The notes beneath the pieces were generated by a model, which had not been told where the DNA came from, ran no database searches, and worked only from the letters and a program-made list of their open reading frames with translations. From Nitrosomonas sp. (GTDB lineage: Bacteria > Pseudomonadota > Gammaproteobacteria > Burkholderiales > Nitrosomonadaceae), in assembly GCF_021731985.1 (NCBI RefSeq), contig NZ_JAKFWH010000006.1:1-64000 (forward strand): a DNA stretch of 64,000 nt, in the 5' to 3' direction. Position numbers and translations under genes: made by a program. Numbering within the stretch: the first letter of the stretch is position 1; the number at the start of each line of letters is the position of its first letter. Shown here piece by piece: positions 49,259-58,436 of this stretch.

Positions 49259-50350
49259 ATGGCCGATATATGGATGGGAAAAATCAAGGGGCATATCAGC
49301 GAGGCCAGAAACCGGGCTAAGGCCGATAAACTTGAACGGGAAGCCGCAGAAAAACACCCGCAGTCAATAATACTAACCAAGCGTGAAGTCCAAGGTGAAT
49401 GGGATGCCAGCCGGGTACTTTTGACAACCTTGGGTGGCGGTGCCGCGCGCCCAATTACAACTAATGATCTTGCGCAATTCCGTCATAACATGAGGATGGC
49501 GCAAAAGAACTTTAACGGCGATGGTATTACTGCGCGTCAGGTTATTGATCTTGCCTCATCCAGACCCATGCCGGGTACGGGCACGGATACTGACATTAAT
49601 CGCGCGAAAAAACAGATATCCATGGCCGTGCCAGTTTCGGCTTTCAATAACGAGATTCGCTTTATTACCAATGCCGGTCCGGAATCTGATGTTACCCGGC
49701 ATCATGTTCTTGTTCGCTTCAATGCTTTTGCTGAAGCAGCCAACAAACTAATGGCATCGACCACCAAAGAGCGTAAAGATTCCAAGCAGGCGGCAAATTG
49801 GCTCAGAAAACAAAAACTGGCCTTCGATTGTGATTGCGGCAGGCATCGATACTGGTTTCGTTATATCAGCACAATCGGGAATTTTAACGCCGGTCGCAAA
49901 GAGCTTGGGTTTCCTAAAATACGCAACCCGAACCTTCAAGGCGTGGCATGCAAGCATGTTCTGCGCGTCATGTCTGAGGTTGAATCATCAATATCGGTGC
50001 TTAATTTCCTGACAAAGCACATGATAAAGCTGCGGGATTCACAAGATAACACTGCTCGGCACCAAGCCAAGCAATCGGATTTTGATGATGATGTTAAGAA
50101 AAAATCCACACGCAAGCAACCCAAGCCCATTAAAACCAGTGTTCAGCGCGAGAGAGAGCGGCAGAGGGCTAAGGAACGCGAGCAGCTGCATAAGAAAGCC
50201 AAGCAAGTTACCAGGATCACCAGAAAACCGGCAGCTACACGCAGAATCGAAGCGGCGATGGAATCAGGCAAACTCTCAGCATCGGATTTGGATGTCCTGC
50301 GCAGAATGGGATTCACTGATAATGAAATTGCAGCCAAACTCAAAGGGTAA
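49259..50350 (+). CDS. Phage protein with SWIM-type zinc finger
   Basis: 363 aa. FDCDCGRHRYWFRY...NLQGVACKHVLRVM carries C-x-C...C-x-H of the SWIM domain. Basic tail of long charged helices (SVQRERERQRAKEREQLHKK) and a final LSASDLDVLRRMGFTDNEIAAKL, like a UBA/HTH end. Found inside the structural cluster, so probably a virion or assembly protein; role unknown. Confidence 0.6.
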   Translation: MADIWMGKIKGHISEARNRAKADKLEREAAEKHPQSIILTKREVQGEWDASRVLLTTLGGGAARPITTNDLAQFRHNMRMAQKNFNGDGITARQVIDLASSRPMPGTGTDTDINRAKKQISMAVPVSAFNNEIRFITNAGPESDVTRHHVLVRFNAFAEAANKLMASTTKERKDSKQAANWLRKQKLAFDCDCGRHRYWFRYISTIGNFNAGRKELGFPKIRNPNLQGVACKHVLRVMSEVESSISVLNFLTKHMIKLRDSQDNTARHQAKQSDFDDDVKKKSTRKQPKPIKTSVQRERERQRAKEREQLHKKAKQVTRITRKPAATRRIEAAMESGKLSASDLDVLRRMGFTDNEIAAKLKG

Positions 50351-50355
50351 ACGAC

Positions 50356-50838
50356 ATGTTAACGAACGTACCGAAAGCAATTAATCGCATGGCGCGCAAT
50401 ATCGTCATCAATCATCCTAATTCATTTGAATGCCAGCTCTACAGGAAGTCTGTTAATAGAACAAATGAATCTACCGTTTCCGGCATGCCAACTATTGGCG
50501 GCCTGGGTGTCATCAGCGCTGAAGATGAAGAGGATATTTCCTACGACTTTCTTGGCAGCGGGTATGCGCTGCAAGCTGAACCGTTCTCGCCATCGTCAAT
50601 GATGGAGCGGCAAGATGCAAATAATGGATTTGCCAATGAATTCCGTTTCTTGATCGAGCCAGAACAGCCTACCGGGGCAGAAGGCAGCTTCATGATAAAG
50701 AAAGGCGATGTGATGCTTATCGTGATATCGGATGAGGTCAGATTAGCCTACGAAATAGTCGAGCCAGAGACTGTTATGAATATCAGCCCATTCGCAATGC
50801 GGTATGTAACTAATCGCCGAGGGGATCTTGATATTTGA
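50356..50838 (+). CDS. Hypothetical phage structural-block protein
   Basis: 160 aa. ANEFRFLIEPEQPTG...KKGDVMLIVISDEVRLAYEIVE suggests a beta fold of a head-tail connector. Short gap to the SWIM gene, followed by a terminator. Role unknown. Confidence 0.5.
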   Translation: MLTNVPKAINRMARNIVINHPNSFECQLYRKSVNRTNESTVSGMPTIGGLGVISAEDEEDISYDFLGSGYALQAEPFSPSSMMERQDANNGFANEFRFLIEPEQPTGAEGSFMIKKGDVMLIVISDEVRLAYEIVEPETVMNISPFAMRYVTNRRGDLDI

Positions 50839-50864
50839 TTTCATGTGTCTCGAATGTGCCAATT

Positions 50865-50888
50865 AAAAAAGGGAGCTGAGCCCCCTTT
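50865..50888. terminator. Bidirectional terminator
   Basis: AAAAGGG-AGCTGAGCC-CCCTTT stem with A-run before and T-rich flank after. It separates the structural gene (plus) and the PEP-CTERM gene (minus) and could stop both. Confidence 0.6.
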
Positions 50889-50910
50889 CTGGATAAAATG
50901 TCAGATTAAA

Positions 50911-51738
50911 TTACAGGGCAGCTTCCTTTCTGCGCCCCGCGATAAATCCAATTAAACAAAGACCAACCAATAACATGGCGTAGGTTCCGGGTTCTGGAAC
51001 AGCACCCATGATGTACTCGTAACCGAAAGTAACTGAATGGTGACTAGGAATGGTGCCAAGATTATAAACTAAGCCAATTGATGAGTCAGAATTTACATAA
51101 TCACCAAGCGCACAGCAAGTAAAAGGAAAGGGAACAGGATCAATGTAAGACATTATGCCAAATGCTGATGGAGCAGTAGTGTTAGCTAACGTCACCGACC
51201 AACCATCCAAGCTCGTAGCCGATACAGAAGCGCCGTTTCCTGTTCCACTGATTATATTATGTGTGTCAGGGCCAAGACCAACCGGCAAACCTTGGTTTGG
51301 GTTAAATCCAACACGCCATTGTGAATCTATAGCTTCAAATCCGGTATTATTCGTAAGCTGAATCTGAACAGCAACATGACCATGCACTGGAATAGATACC
51401 GTTTCTACAAATTTCCAACCATCGGAATCTGCGCTGGTTACCATCACGATAATTGAATCGGTGGGGTCATTATTTTTATGAAGCGAAAAAACCATATTAT
51501 TCAGTATACTTGATGTGCCGCCATTGAAAGACCAACTGCCGTGATCAAAGAACTCTCTTCCCATAAAACTTAGACCAAGGGAGGTAGCGCTGGGGAAATG
51601 ATCGGGATCAGCGACCGTGGCAACGGTGCCCAAGTCGTCGGTAATAACAATAGGTGCGGCATGTGCTGTAACAAAGGTACCACATAGAGCTATCACCGCT
51701 ATTTTCGCCAAGCAATTTCGTTTCAATTCAAATTCCAT
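50911..51738 (-). CDS. PEP-CTERM exported protein, third cargo copy
   Basis: 275 aa. Signal peptide (LAKIAVIALCGTFVTAHA), beta-rich body (SFNGGTSSILNNMVFSLHKN, NNTGFEAIDSQWRVGFNPN), and tail VPEPGTYAMLLVGLCLIGFIAGRRKEAAL with PEP motif, membrane helix and Arg cluster. It lies between two capsid-module genes with its own terminator, leftward. The body is unlike the other PEP-CTERM proteins here. Confidence 0.87.
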   Translation of the reverse strand: MEFELKRNCLAKIAVIALCGTFVTAHAAPIVITDDLGTVATVADPDHFPSATSLGLSFMGREFFDHGSWSFNGGTSSILNNMVFSLHKNNDPTDSIIVMVTSADSDGWKFVETVSIPVHGHVAVQIQLTNNTGFEAIDSQWRVGFNPNQGLPVGLGPDTHNIISGTGNGASVSATSLDGWSVTLANTTAPSAFGIMSYIDPVPFPFTCCALGDYVNSDSSIGLVYNLGTIPSHHSVTFGYEYIMGAVPEPGTYAMLLVGLCLIGFIAGRRKEAAL

Positions 51739-52043
51739 AATTACTCACTATTCCTTTAATTTAGATTGTTATTATTAATGGATGCGTCGAATCCGACATA
51801 CTATTATGAATTTTTTGAATAAAATCAGCAAGAGAAACTCAGTTCCAAAAACCGTTTAGCAATAAAGGGAAGTCAGAGTAAAGCTAAGCTGCGTAGCATG
51901 CCTCCTTTGCATAATAAAACCGGAAAAACCCCCGTTTCAGCAAATTTCCAGATTCCAGAATAGGCACTTGCCAATGTTTAAAACATTGGAGGTGCCCGGT
52001 CATCCGTCCGGGTGAGTAATGTTAACCATAGGACAGAAGAATT
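51739..52043. other. Capsid gene leader region
   Basis: About 305 bp. First 200 bp AT-rich with no gene; then two hairpins: GGCACTTGCCAATGTTT-A-AAACATTGGAGGTGCC (51963-51996) and CCCGG-N8-CCGGG (51995-52012), 30 bp before the capsid start. AGGACAG precedes the ATG; the same AGGACAG-site occurs before the tail-tube gene at 62573. Possibly mRNA stability or processing signals. Confidence 0.5.
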
Positions 52044-53735
52044 ATGACCAAGCGAACGGTTCACCAAGAATATCTCAAGAAACAAACCGCCGAAGTGGCA
52101 GTATTTGCGGCTGAGTTGCGAGATCACGGCACAAACAAAGAAGGCACCTTCGATTCTGCGGCTGCTAATGATTTTATGGCAACGGCAATCAATCAGAATA
52201 TCGGCGTAAAAGTGCCGGAAAACCTGCAAATAGTCCTTGATGAAGCGCCGTCTGGAGAAGAGGGCGATGATGTGCGCAGTAAGATTACCAAGGCAATTCT
52301 TGATGGTATTGATATCTATGAAGCGCAGCACGGGTGCAATGCTCCGGCTGACGTTATTGAGCTTGGTTTGCATTTGGCTTACTCAACGAGCGATGCCGCG
52401 AAAAGAAAATATAGATTTGATTCCGCAAACTCGGACCATCAAGACAATCTTGCGTTGCAGCCAAACCGTGCCGTGCTTGCTATATTGTCTACCATGGGCG
52501 ATGCAATTCCTTTTGCACATTATCTGCCAGCTGACATTGGTTCCAATAAAGGCGTTCTGGCTATTATGGCGCATCAGGCAGGCAATACTTATGGTCAATA
52601 TACTGAAGGCGGATCAATGGATGGCGCTAATTCAGGCAACTCCTTCATATCAGCATCGCGCGTCAATGTGTCTATGCCAGCAGTCAGTACCGGCAACGTT
52701 ACGGGTGCATTAACGGCGGTACAAGCTACTGATGAAACTTGTGATCCAGCCGCATCAACACTTAAATTGCTGCGTGGCAGAACATTAGTTTATGTAAACG
52801 GCATGGTTGCTGCAAAAGAAGTGGATCAGTCCGGTTCGGGCAACTCCGCAGTCAGTGGAACGATCAATGTTGGCGGCACTGATTACGCCATTGGCGGAAC
52901 AATTAATACCGATACCGGCGTTTACGCTTTGACCACAACCCCGGCATTAGGTACAACCGTTCCAGTTGCAGTGGAAGGTTTCATTGATTACGAGCGTGCG
53001 CCAGAATTCACGCCATCGATCATCGCCGCCGCTACTACATACGAACTTTTTGCTGCACCATGGAGAGCAATCACTCAAATCACCATTGATTCAGCCACGC
53101 AAATGTCAAATGAGCTGGGTCTTGATCCCTATGGCGAGAGCATTCTTACTATCCAAAATCAGTTCGCCAATGAGCGGCACTACCAGATTTTGCTCAAAGC
53201 GCGTCGTTTGGCCAAAAACAACAGCGTTGATTATGACTTCGACTGGCCAAATCAAAAAAGTCAGAAAACCCGTGCGCAGATTTGGCTTGATTTCGCCACT
53301 CCACTGGGCGCGGTATCGCAACAAATGGCTGTCGATACGATGGATCACGGTATTACGCACATGTATGTGGGCAAATACATCGCATCTGCTTGGATGTCAT
53401 TGCCGCGCGAAATATTCGAGCCTTCTGGAATCGCTGAAAGACCTGGCATATTCCGTATCGGTCGCCTATTCGGTCGCATTGATGTGTACTACACGCCAAA
53501 AGGTCTGACTGATACCGCAGCGGCTGGGCAAATTCTTTGCATCGGTAAAGCTACTAACGTTGCACTCAATCCGTTTGTCTTGGGTGATGCGACAGCGCCA
53601 ATCGTTCAGCCATTAGCTGTTAATGCGGACATGAAGCGTGGCGCTGCGTTCTATGCGCGTAATTTCACCGCAGTTAACCCATACAAGCAAGCCTCACTAG
53701 GGTGCGCAATTATCAACGTTACAAACATGATCTAA
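52044..53735 (+). CDS. Major capsid protein
   Basis: 563 aa. The N-terminus is a helical region (MTKRTVHQEYLKKQTAEVAV) of about 120 residues; the body is HK97-like in length and composition, with the insert SGSGNSAVSGTINVGGTDYAIGG. The C-terminus FYARNFTAVNPYKQASLGCAI is conserved in myovirus capsids. Position after the leader and before a decoration-like gene and the sheath supports it. No motif is fully diagnostic. Confidence 0.68.
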   Translation: MTKRTVHQEYLKKQTAEVAVFAAELRDHGTNKEGTFDSAAANDFMATAINQNIGVKVPENLQIVLDEAPSGEEGDDVRSKITKAILDGIDIYEAQHGCNAPADVIELGLHLAYSTSDAAKRKYRFDSANSDHQDNLALQPNRAVLAILSTMGDAIPFAHYLPADIGSNKGVLAIMAHQAGNTYGQYTEGGSMDGANSGNSFISASRVNVSMPAVSTGNVTGALTAVQATDETCDPAASTLKLLRGRTLVYVNGMVAAKEVDQSGSGNSAVSGTINVGGTDYAIGGTINTDTGVYALTTTPALGTTVPVAVEGFIDYERAPEFTPSIIAAATTYELFAAPWRAITQITIDSATQMSNELGLDPYGESILTIQNQFANERHYQILLKARRLAKNNSVDYDFDWPNQKSQKTRAQIWLDFATPLGAVSQQMAVDTMDHGITHMYVGKYIASAWMSLPREIFEPSGIAERPGIFRIGRLFGRIDVYYTPKGLTDTAAAGQILCIGKATNVALNPFVLGDATAPIVQPLAVNADMKRGAAFYARNFTAVNPYKQASLGCAIINVTNMI

Positions 53736-53791
53736 GCGTCAGATTAATAACTGAAGCAAATTCAAAGTAACGTTAATAAGGAGCAAGCATT

Positions 53792-54421
53792 ATGGCAAGA
53801 AAAATAGAACTGGGATCACCTTCATTCGTGAAGGTGGCCATTGCCAGCTTAATCGGGGCATTCGCTGATGCGACCTACCCGGTTAAGGTGGTTATCACAA
53901 ACAACATGCCACGGGATATTTCCTTGCCTGACATTGGATTATTCCTGCGGCATGTATGCAATCCAGATGGTGAAAACAGGCGCGAAATTGAGTTACAAGG
54001 CTTTGATCAATTGCAGCGGCTGGCATCGAATATTGGGCAGATATCAATGCTTAATGATTACCAGTATGCGGCCATGACTGTTGAGGAAGTGGTTGAAGAG
54101 CCTGAGCAGGATGGTGATGAAGAAGTGGAAGCTAAGGCCAAAGCAGAAGCAGAAGCCGAAGCCACAAAAATGGCGGAGGCCGCAAGAGTTCAAGCCGAAC
54201 TTGATGCTGCTGAAAAAGCTAAGGCTGCCGCAGAAGCGGAATCTAAAACTGGTGATGAATCGGGTACTGAAAATAATCCTGACTTGACCGGGACTGGTGA
54301 TGAATCTACCAAGATTCCAGGCGCTGATGCTGCCAATGGTGAGAGCGATGCAGGAAAAGACGCTGCGCCGCCAGCCGCACCAAAAAAGGTATCTCATGCC
54401 AAAAAAGCTAAGGAGGGCTAA
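53792..54421 (+). CDS. Phage protein with Ala/Glu repetitive tail
   Basis: 209 aa. The first 100 residues are a small domain (SFVKVAIASLIGAFADATYP, DISLPDIGLFLRHVCNPDGE). The rest is a low-complexity coil (KAKAEAEAEATKMAEAARVQ) ending KKVSHAKKAKEG. Between capsid and sheath; possibly head decoration or tail assembly. Confidence 0.5.
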   Translation: MARKIELGSPSFVKVAIASLIGAFADATYPVKVVITNNMPRDISLPDIGLFLRHVCNPDGENRREIELQGFDQLQRLASNIGQISMLNDYQYAAMTVEEVVEEPEQDGDEEVEAKAKAEAEAEATKMAEAARVQAELDAAEKAKAAAEAESKTGDESGTENNPDLTGTGDESTKIPGADAANGESDAGKDAAPPAAPKKVSHAKKAKEG

Positions 54422-54427
54422 TAAACC

Positions 54428-56293
54428 ATGTCACTTACTTTTGTGAGACAACTTGGCTCTGAAGCAGGCGTGCAGCTTAACCCGCTGCGCGACAATTCAG
54501 AGATACCAACGTCCGGTAATGGTGATCAGGTATTCGCCTTAATGATGCGCGCTACTCGTGGTCGAATCGATAAGCCTTTCAAGGTTGATCGCGGGAACGT
54601 AACCAGAAAGCTTGGAAAGGGTGAGCAAATCCGTATATCCGCGCTAAATGAAGCCTGGGTGCATGTGGTGGAAGCATTGAACAATGGCGCGTATGAAGCC
54701 GTCGTTCAGCGCTTGGTCACCAGTGCTGCGATAATCAAATGGGCTGTAATAACTGCTCCAACTGATACCCCGGCATTTGCGGCCTCACATACTCCAGCCG
54801 TTTTAACTGCTGTGGTTGGTAGCGGAGCGGTTACTTCGGTGACTGTGGTCAGTGGCGGCAAGGATTACGCCGGTACTGAAACAATCACCGTTGGCGGTCC
54901 CGGTACCGGTGCGGTGCTTACTCCGGTATTCACCAACGGCGTTATCTCTTCAGTAACGGTAACGACTCCCGGAACTGGTTATTCAACAGCCCCAGCATTA
55001 ACGTGTTTGCCTACAGCAGCTGCGCCAGTCGGAACGTATTTGCTCGCAGTTAAGCACCTGGAATGCTTTAACGATGGCATTAAGCTGGAAATTCGTGCGG
55101 ATGAAAAGAAATCCAGCGGCGTGTCCGTAGCAAACGACAAATTGACTCTGCGCATCAAAGATAAAGACGGTCTTTTGCTGTATGAATTCACCGGGTCACT
55201 TGATCCTCTGGCAAAAGATGATTTTGGCGGATCTGCTTACCTCGCCGATGTGGCTGCGGCAATTACCGATGCATTAATAGTCAGTGTCGGTGTGACCGGC
55301 GCATCGGCTGATATTGAGCCGACATCAGATGCTTATGGATATGACTCGAACGGCAAGGAGAAATGGGCTAAATCAAGCGTTCTCACCTGCTTTACCGAGG
55401 GCAGCACTTCATATTCAAATGGCGATTATTCTGCCGCGCGAGTTAAATTGAATAATACGGTGTATGACTACGCTTATGTTTCTTCTGGGGGATCTCAGTC
55501 CGCTGCGTTGTTAGGAGAACTGGCGCAATTAGCATTCGATACCAATCGTCAACTGCGTTTCGATGTGCCTGGAAATCTTGGTATTGATGCGGCAATTGCT
55601 TTTGTCGAGCAATTAAACATGGGTGCCAGTCAAACTTCGCACCTAATTCATGCTTTCTGGTCACCTATTAAATCAAGTGATCCAACAGGCATTAACCCCA
55701 ATGGATATTTCGGTGTGGCCACGCTTAACATTGCCTACGCATGCCTGAGAAATGCACAGAAAAATGCTCGTGGCTTTGCTCCGAAGAATTACCCGATAGC
55801 TGGCAAAGAATGGCCTGTTCGTAGAACCGGAATGGTGCAAGCCTATACCCCAAGTAGTCAGGAATTGAATTCTCTTGCGAAAGCCAAGATAAATCCGGTG
55901 TTGTGGGAAGTGTATTCGGGTGGCGGTAGTTTCGTGTTCAGAGATTCTTTGACCAGTGCCTTGGTAGATTCCAGCCTGAAGAAATTGATCGCAGTAGCGG
56001 ATATGTCGGTCAGTATTGATGATGCGGTCACTCGTTACGGCAAGGATGTTCTGCAATTGCCTATGCAGGTTGCATTAAACCGTATGGGCAACTATCTAAC
56101 CGCACTGTTTGAAGGTGCCGAAGCTTCGGGATGGTTGGTTCCTAGCAATTCACCTGATATGGGCGGTAAAGCGTGGAGGTTTGATGTTCGCCCTAATGAA
56201 TTACGTCCATACGACAACATGGATGTTTCATATTGGCTTCGTTACGACGGAACGGTTAGACAGATTTTTGTCACGCAAACATTGACCCGGTAA
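54428..56293 (+). CDS. Contractile tail sheath protein
   Basis: 621 aa, longer than many sheaths. The C-terminal sheath domain is visible in NPVLWEVYSGGGSFVFRDSLTSALVDSSLKKLIAVADMSVSIDDAV and RPYDNMDVSYWLRYDGTVRQIFVTQTL. An inserted domain (about residues 115-200) is made of two VTVVSGGKDYAGTETITVG / VTVTTPGTGYSTAPALT repeats, probably an exposed knob. Shows that the particle is a myovirus. Confidence 0.78.
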   Translation: MSLTFVRQLGSEAGVQLNPLRDNSEIPTSGNGDQVFALMMRATRGRIDKPFKVDRGNVTRKLGKGEQIRISALNEAWVHVVEALNNGAYEAVVQRLVTSAAIIKWAVITAPTDTPAFAASHTPAVLTAVVGSGAVTSVTVVSGGKDYAGTETITVGGPGTGAVLTPVFTNGVISSVTVTTPGTGYSTAPALTCLPTAAAPVGTYLLAVKHLECFNDGIKLEIRADEKKSSGVSVANDKLTLRIKDKDGLLLYEFTGSLDPLAKDDFGGSAYLADVAAAITDALIVSVGVTGASADIEPTSDAYGYDSNGKEKWAKSSVLTCFTEGSTSYSNGDYSAARVKLNNTVYDYAYVSSGGSQSAALLGELAQLAFDTNRQLRFDVPGNLGIDAAIAFVEQLNMGASQTSHLIHAFWSPIKSSDPTGINPNGYFGVATLNIAYACLRNAQKNARGFAPKNYPIAGKEWPVRRTGMVQAYTPSSQELNSLAKAKINPVLWEVYSGGGSFVFRDSLTSALVDSSLKKLIAVADMSVSIDDAVTRYGKDVLQLPMQVALNRMGNYLTALFEGAEASGWLVPSNSPDMGGKAWRFDVRPNELRPYDNMDVSYWLRYDGTVRQIFVTQTLTR

Positions 56294-56326
56294 TTTCCTG
56301 GATATTTATTAAAAGAGGATTAGAGC

Positions 56327-57025
56327 ATGAAATTAGCAAATAGAGCAGTGACTGACGTATTGCGAGACGCAATGAAGAGTAGGGCTTCAACTAAGCCTGT
56401 TCTGGATTCGGCTGAAGATACTGGAACTGAATTGATGGGCGCTGATGATTTCACGTTGAAAGACATTAAATTATCTGTTGCGGCAGTCATTCAGCAATGG
56501 GTAGAAACGGACGATCTTGATGATGGTGAAACGTATGCGGATCGTTTGCTTGCATTAATGATCGGCACCGCTGATGAAAATCATGACGGCGATATCACTG
56601 ATGATGAGCAAGGTGTTTTGGATATAGCGCTCAATGCGGCATGGGACTATTTATCCAGTAAAGGTGCTTCAGATGAGGATCTTGACGTGCTGCTAAATGA
56701 CTGGGATGGCGATGTTGCTGACCGCGTGCGCGACCTAGTAGCATCCGTATTGCCAGAGGGTGAAGATGAATCTGATTCTGATATTGATAACTTCGCCTTT
56801 AGTGCCAGCGATCAGGAACCGGCTTTGGATGCGGCATACAAGATGAAAATGGCGATTCGCAAGGGCAAGAAAATGCGCATCAGAAAGCGCGTATCTGGAA
56901 CCGTTCGATTGAGTGCAGCCCAGAAGGTTGGGCTTCGTAAGGCGCGCATGAAAAGCCACTCAGCTACAGCGAGAATGCGCCGGGCAAAATCGATGAAGAT
57001 TCGCAGAAAAGCTGGATTGAAGTAA
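56327..57025 (+). CDS. Phage protein with basic C-terminus
   Basis: 232 aa. The middle has DENHDGDITDDEQGVLDIAL, an EF-hand-like acidic loop, and a second acidic stretch; the last 60 residues are very basic (KMRIRKRVSGTVRLSAAQKVGLRKARMKS), suited to binding DNA. Followed by a strong terminator. Role unknown, possibly an internal head protein. Confidence 0.45.
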   Translation: MKLANRAVTDVLRDAMKSRASTKPVLDSAEDTGTELMGADDFTLKDIKLSVAAVIQQWVETDDLDDGETYADRLLALMIGTADENHDGDITDDEQGVLDIALNAAWDYLSSKGASDEDLDVLLNDWDGDVADRVRDLVASVLPEGEDESDSDIDNFAFSASDQEPALDAAYKMKMAIRKGKKMRIRKRVSGTVRLSAAQKVGLRKARMKSHSATARMRRAKSMKIRRKAGLK

Positions 57026-57051
57026 AAACATTAGATTAACTGAAGCCCTTG

Positions 57052-57093
57052 AGCGCTACCGTATCGAGAAAAACGTCCGGTAGCGCTTTTTTT
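57052..57093 (+). terminator. Strong rho-independent terminator
   Basis: AGCGCTACCG / CGGTAGCGCT, 10-bp stem with a 16-nt loop, followed by TTTTTTT. Ends the capsid-sheath transcript. Confidence 0.9.
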
Positions 57094-57104
57094 ACATCTA
57101 CATT

Positions 57105-57911
57105 ATGAATAGAACATCATCGCAACCGCCAAGCCTTGAAGGAAACTCGCTCTCATCACTTTGGGATGGTCTTTCGCCGCATTTGATAGCCAGCTTCTAT
57201 GAGATTAAAAAAAGTGATGATGGCGTGTGGTCAAGAGCAAAAGCAGACCCTGTGACCGTTCTGGCTCCTTTGTCTGAAGCCAGCATGGAGATATCCTTGA
57301 GCTGGCAAAGCCCATTTGAGCACGCCGGACCGGAATCACGCGCGCCCACGCTGCTTGCTATGCTTCAATCGGGTGCGTTGATGCCATTAATTGACGCATT
57401 CCTGAAAGGTGATGATGCATCAAGTATGGCCTCTCAAGCGCAGCAAAAATCAAATGATTTTATTCGCCAGTTCGAAGGTAGAACCGGCATTACCAAGCTG
57501 AATTCAATGCAGGTATTCAATGGTATGCCGCCTGTTAAGTTTCAGGTTACCGCTTTATTCCGGGCATGGAGTGATCCATTTGCTGAAGTGGAAGCGCCAT
57601 TCAATAAACTCATGGAATGGTCGCTGCCGGTAAAACTCTCACCCGATGGTTCGGTATTGGCAAGATCGGCTCAGGCAGTCAAGGGCAATACTGGGTTTAT
57701 TGATGCTTTGGTACCGTCTATCGCGCCTACCATGGTGGCCATGAAGTACAAGAACCGCATCTATTCTCCACTGGTTATTGAGTTTATAAAAGACCCAATA
57801 GAATCACCTGTTGACAGAAATGGCCGGTATGTTGAAAAAGCGGTAACGATGACACTGGCAACACTGACGGCTATAGATCGGGATGATTGGGTTAAGTATG
57901 GCAGTTTGTAA
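57105..57911 (+). CDS. Baseplate/tail protein candidate
   Basis: 268 aa. GNSLSSLWDGLSPHLIASFYEI, TGITKLNSMQVFNGMPPVKFQVTALFRAW and IYSPLVIEFIKDPIESPVDRNGRYV have the mixed alpha/beta look of baseplate tube proteins. It starts right after the terminator, so it begins a new transcript or readthrough unit. Role inferred from position. Confidence 0.45.
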   Translation: MNRTSSQPPSLEGNSLSSLWDGLSPHLIASFYEIKKSDDGVWSRAKADPVTVLAPLSEASMEISLSWQSPFEHAGPESRAPTLLAMLQSGALMPLIDAFLKGDDASSMASQAQQKSNDFIRQFEGRTGITKLNSMQVFNGMPPVKFQVTALFRAWSDPFAEVEAPFNKLMEWSLPVKLSPDGSVLARSAQAVKGNTGFIDALVPSIAPTMVAMKYKNRIYSPLVIEFIKDPIESPVDRNGRYVEKAVTMTLATLTAIDRDDWVKYGSL

Positions 57912-58020
57912 TTTGCTGCTGCGGAATATTCCGTAAGTTATTCTCGATTTGAGTTCGTACAGGACATAGCACTTAGCTTGTATTTTAAGGTTGTTTGCTC
58001 AGCGATATCCTTTTCCAAAT

Positions 58021-58257
58021 CGGCTATCAGACTTCGTTGATAGCTATCACAGGCAAGCTGATATGTTTGGGCTAAGATTGGAAGATAGCAAGTCAAAAAA
58101 ACTCATGAAAGTAATAGTTCAGATCAATGCGCGGATGGGCAAAGGCACTATTAAGGTAGCATCTGAAGGCACTAATCAGTTGTGGAAGATGAAGCAAGGG
58201 AGTAGGAGCCCTGGTTATACTACTGATTGGGATGAGTTGGTGGCTGTGAAGAATTAG
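58021..58257 (+). pseudogene. umuC: UmuC C-terminal fragment
   Basis: [29 protein letters not shown]...GKGTIKVASEGTNQLWKM to DWDELVAVKN matches the last 80 residues of the intact umuC at 19358 with only a few changes per block. Several synonymous and amino-acid differences show an independent diverged copy. The ORF track's first ten residues are unrelated. No catalytic residues remain, so no polymerase activity. Confidence 0.82.
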
Positions 58258-58289
58258 ATTTTCTAACTAACGGATAAAGATCGGGTAGA

Positions 58290-58424
58290 ATGGATATTGA
58301 TGCTTGTCATGGACAACCTAGGAATAAAGAGATAGTTGCATCGATTAGAAAGTCTGTGGAAGATAATAAAAATATCTTGATATTCCCGAAAGAATTTGAA
58401 CACAATGTTATAAACAAACATTAA
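58290..58424 (+). CDS. Possible 44-aa protein
   Basis: MDIDACHGQPRNKEIVASIRKSVEDNKNILIFPKEFEHNV and a few more residues. AT-rich, no clear ribosome site. It fills the gap between the umuC fragment and the beta-helix gene and may be a remnant of a larger gene. Confidence 0.3.
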   Translation: MDIDACHGQPRNKEIVASIRKSVEDNKNILIFPKEFEHNVINKH

Positions 58425-58436
58425 AGGAGAGTTTAA

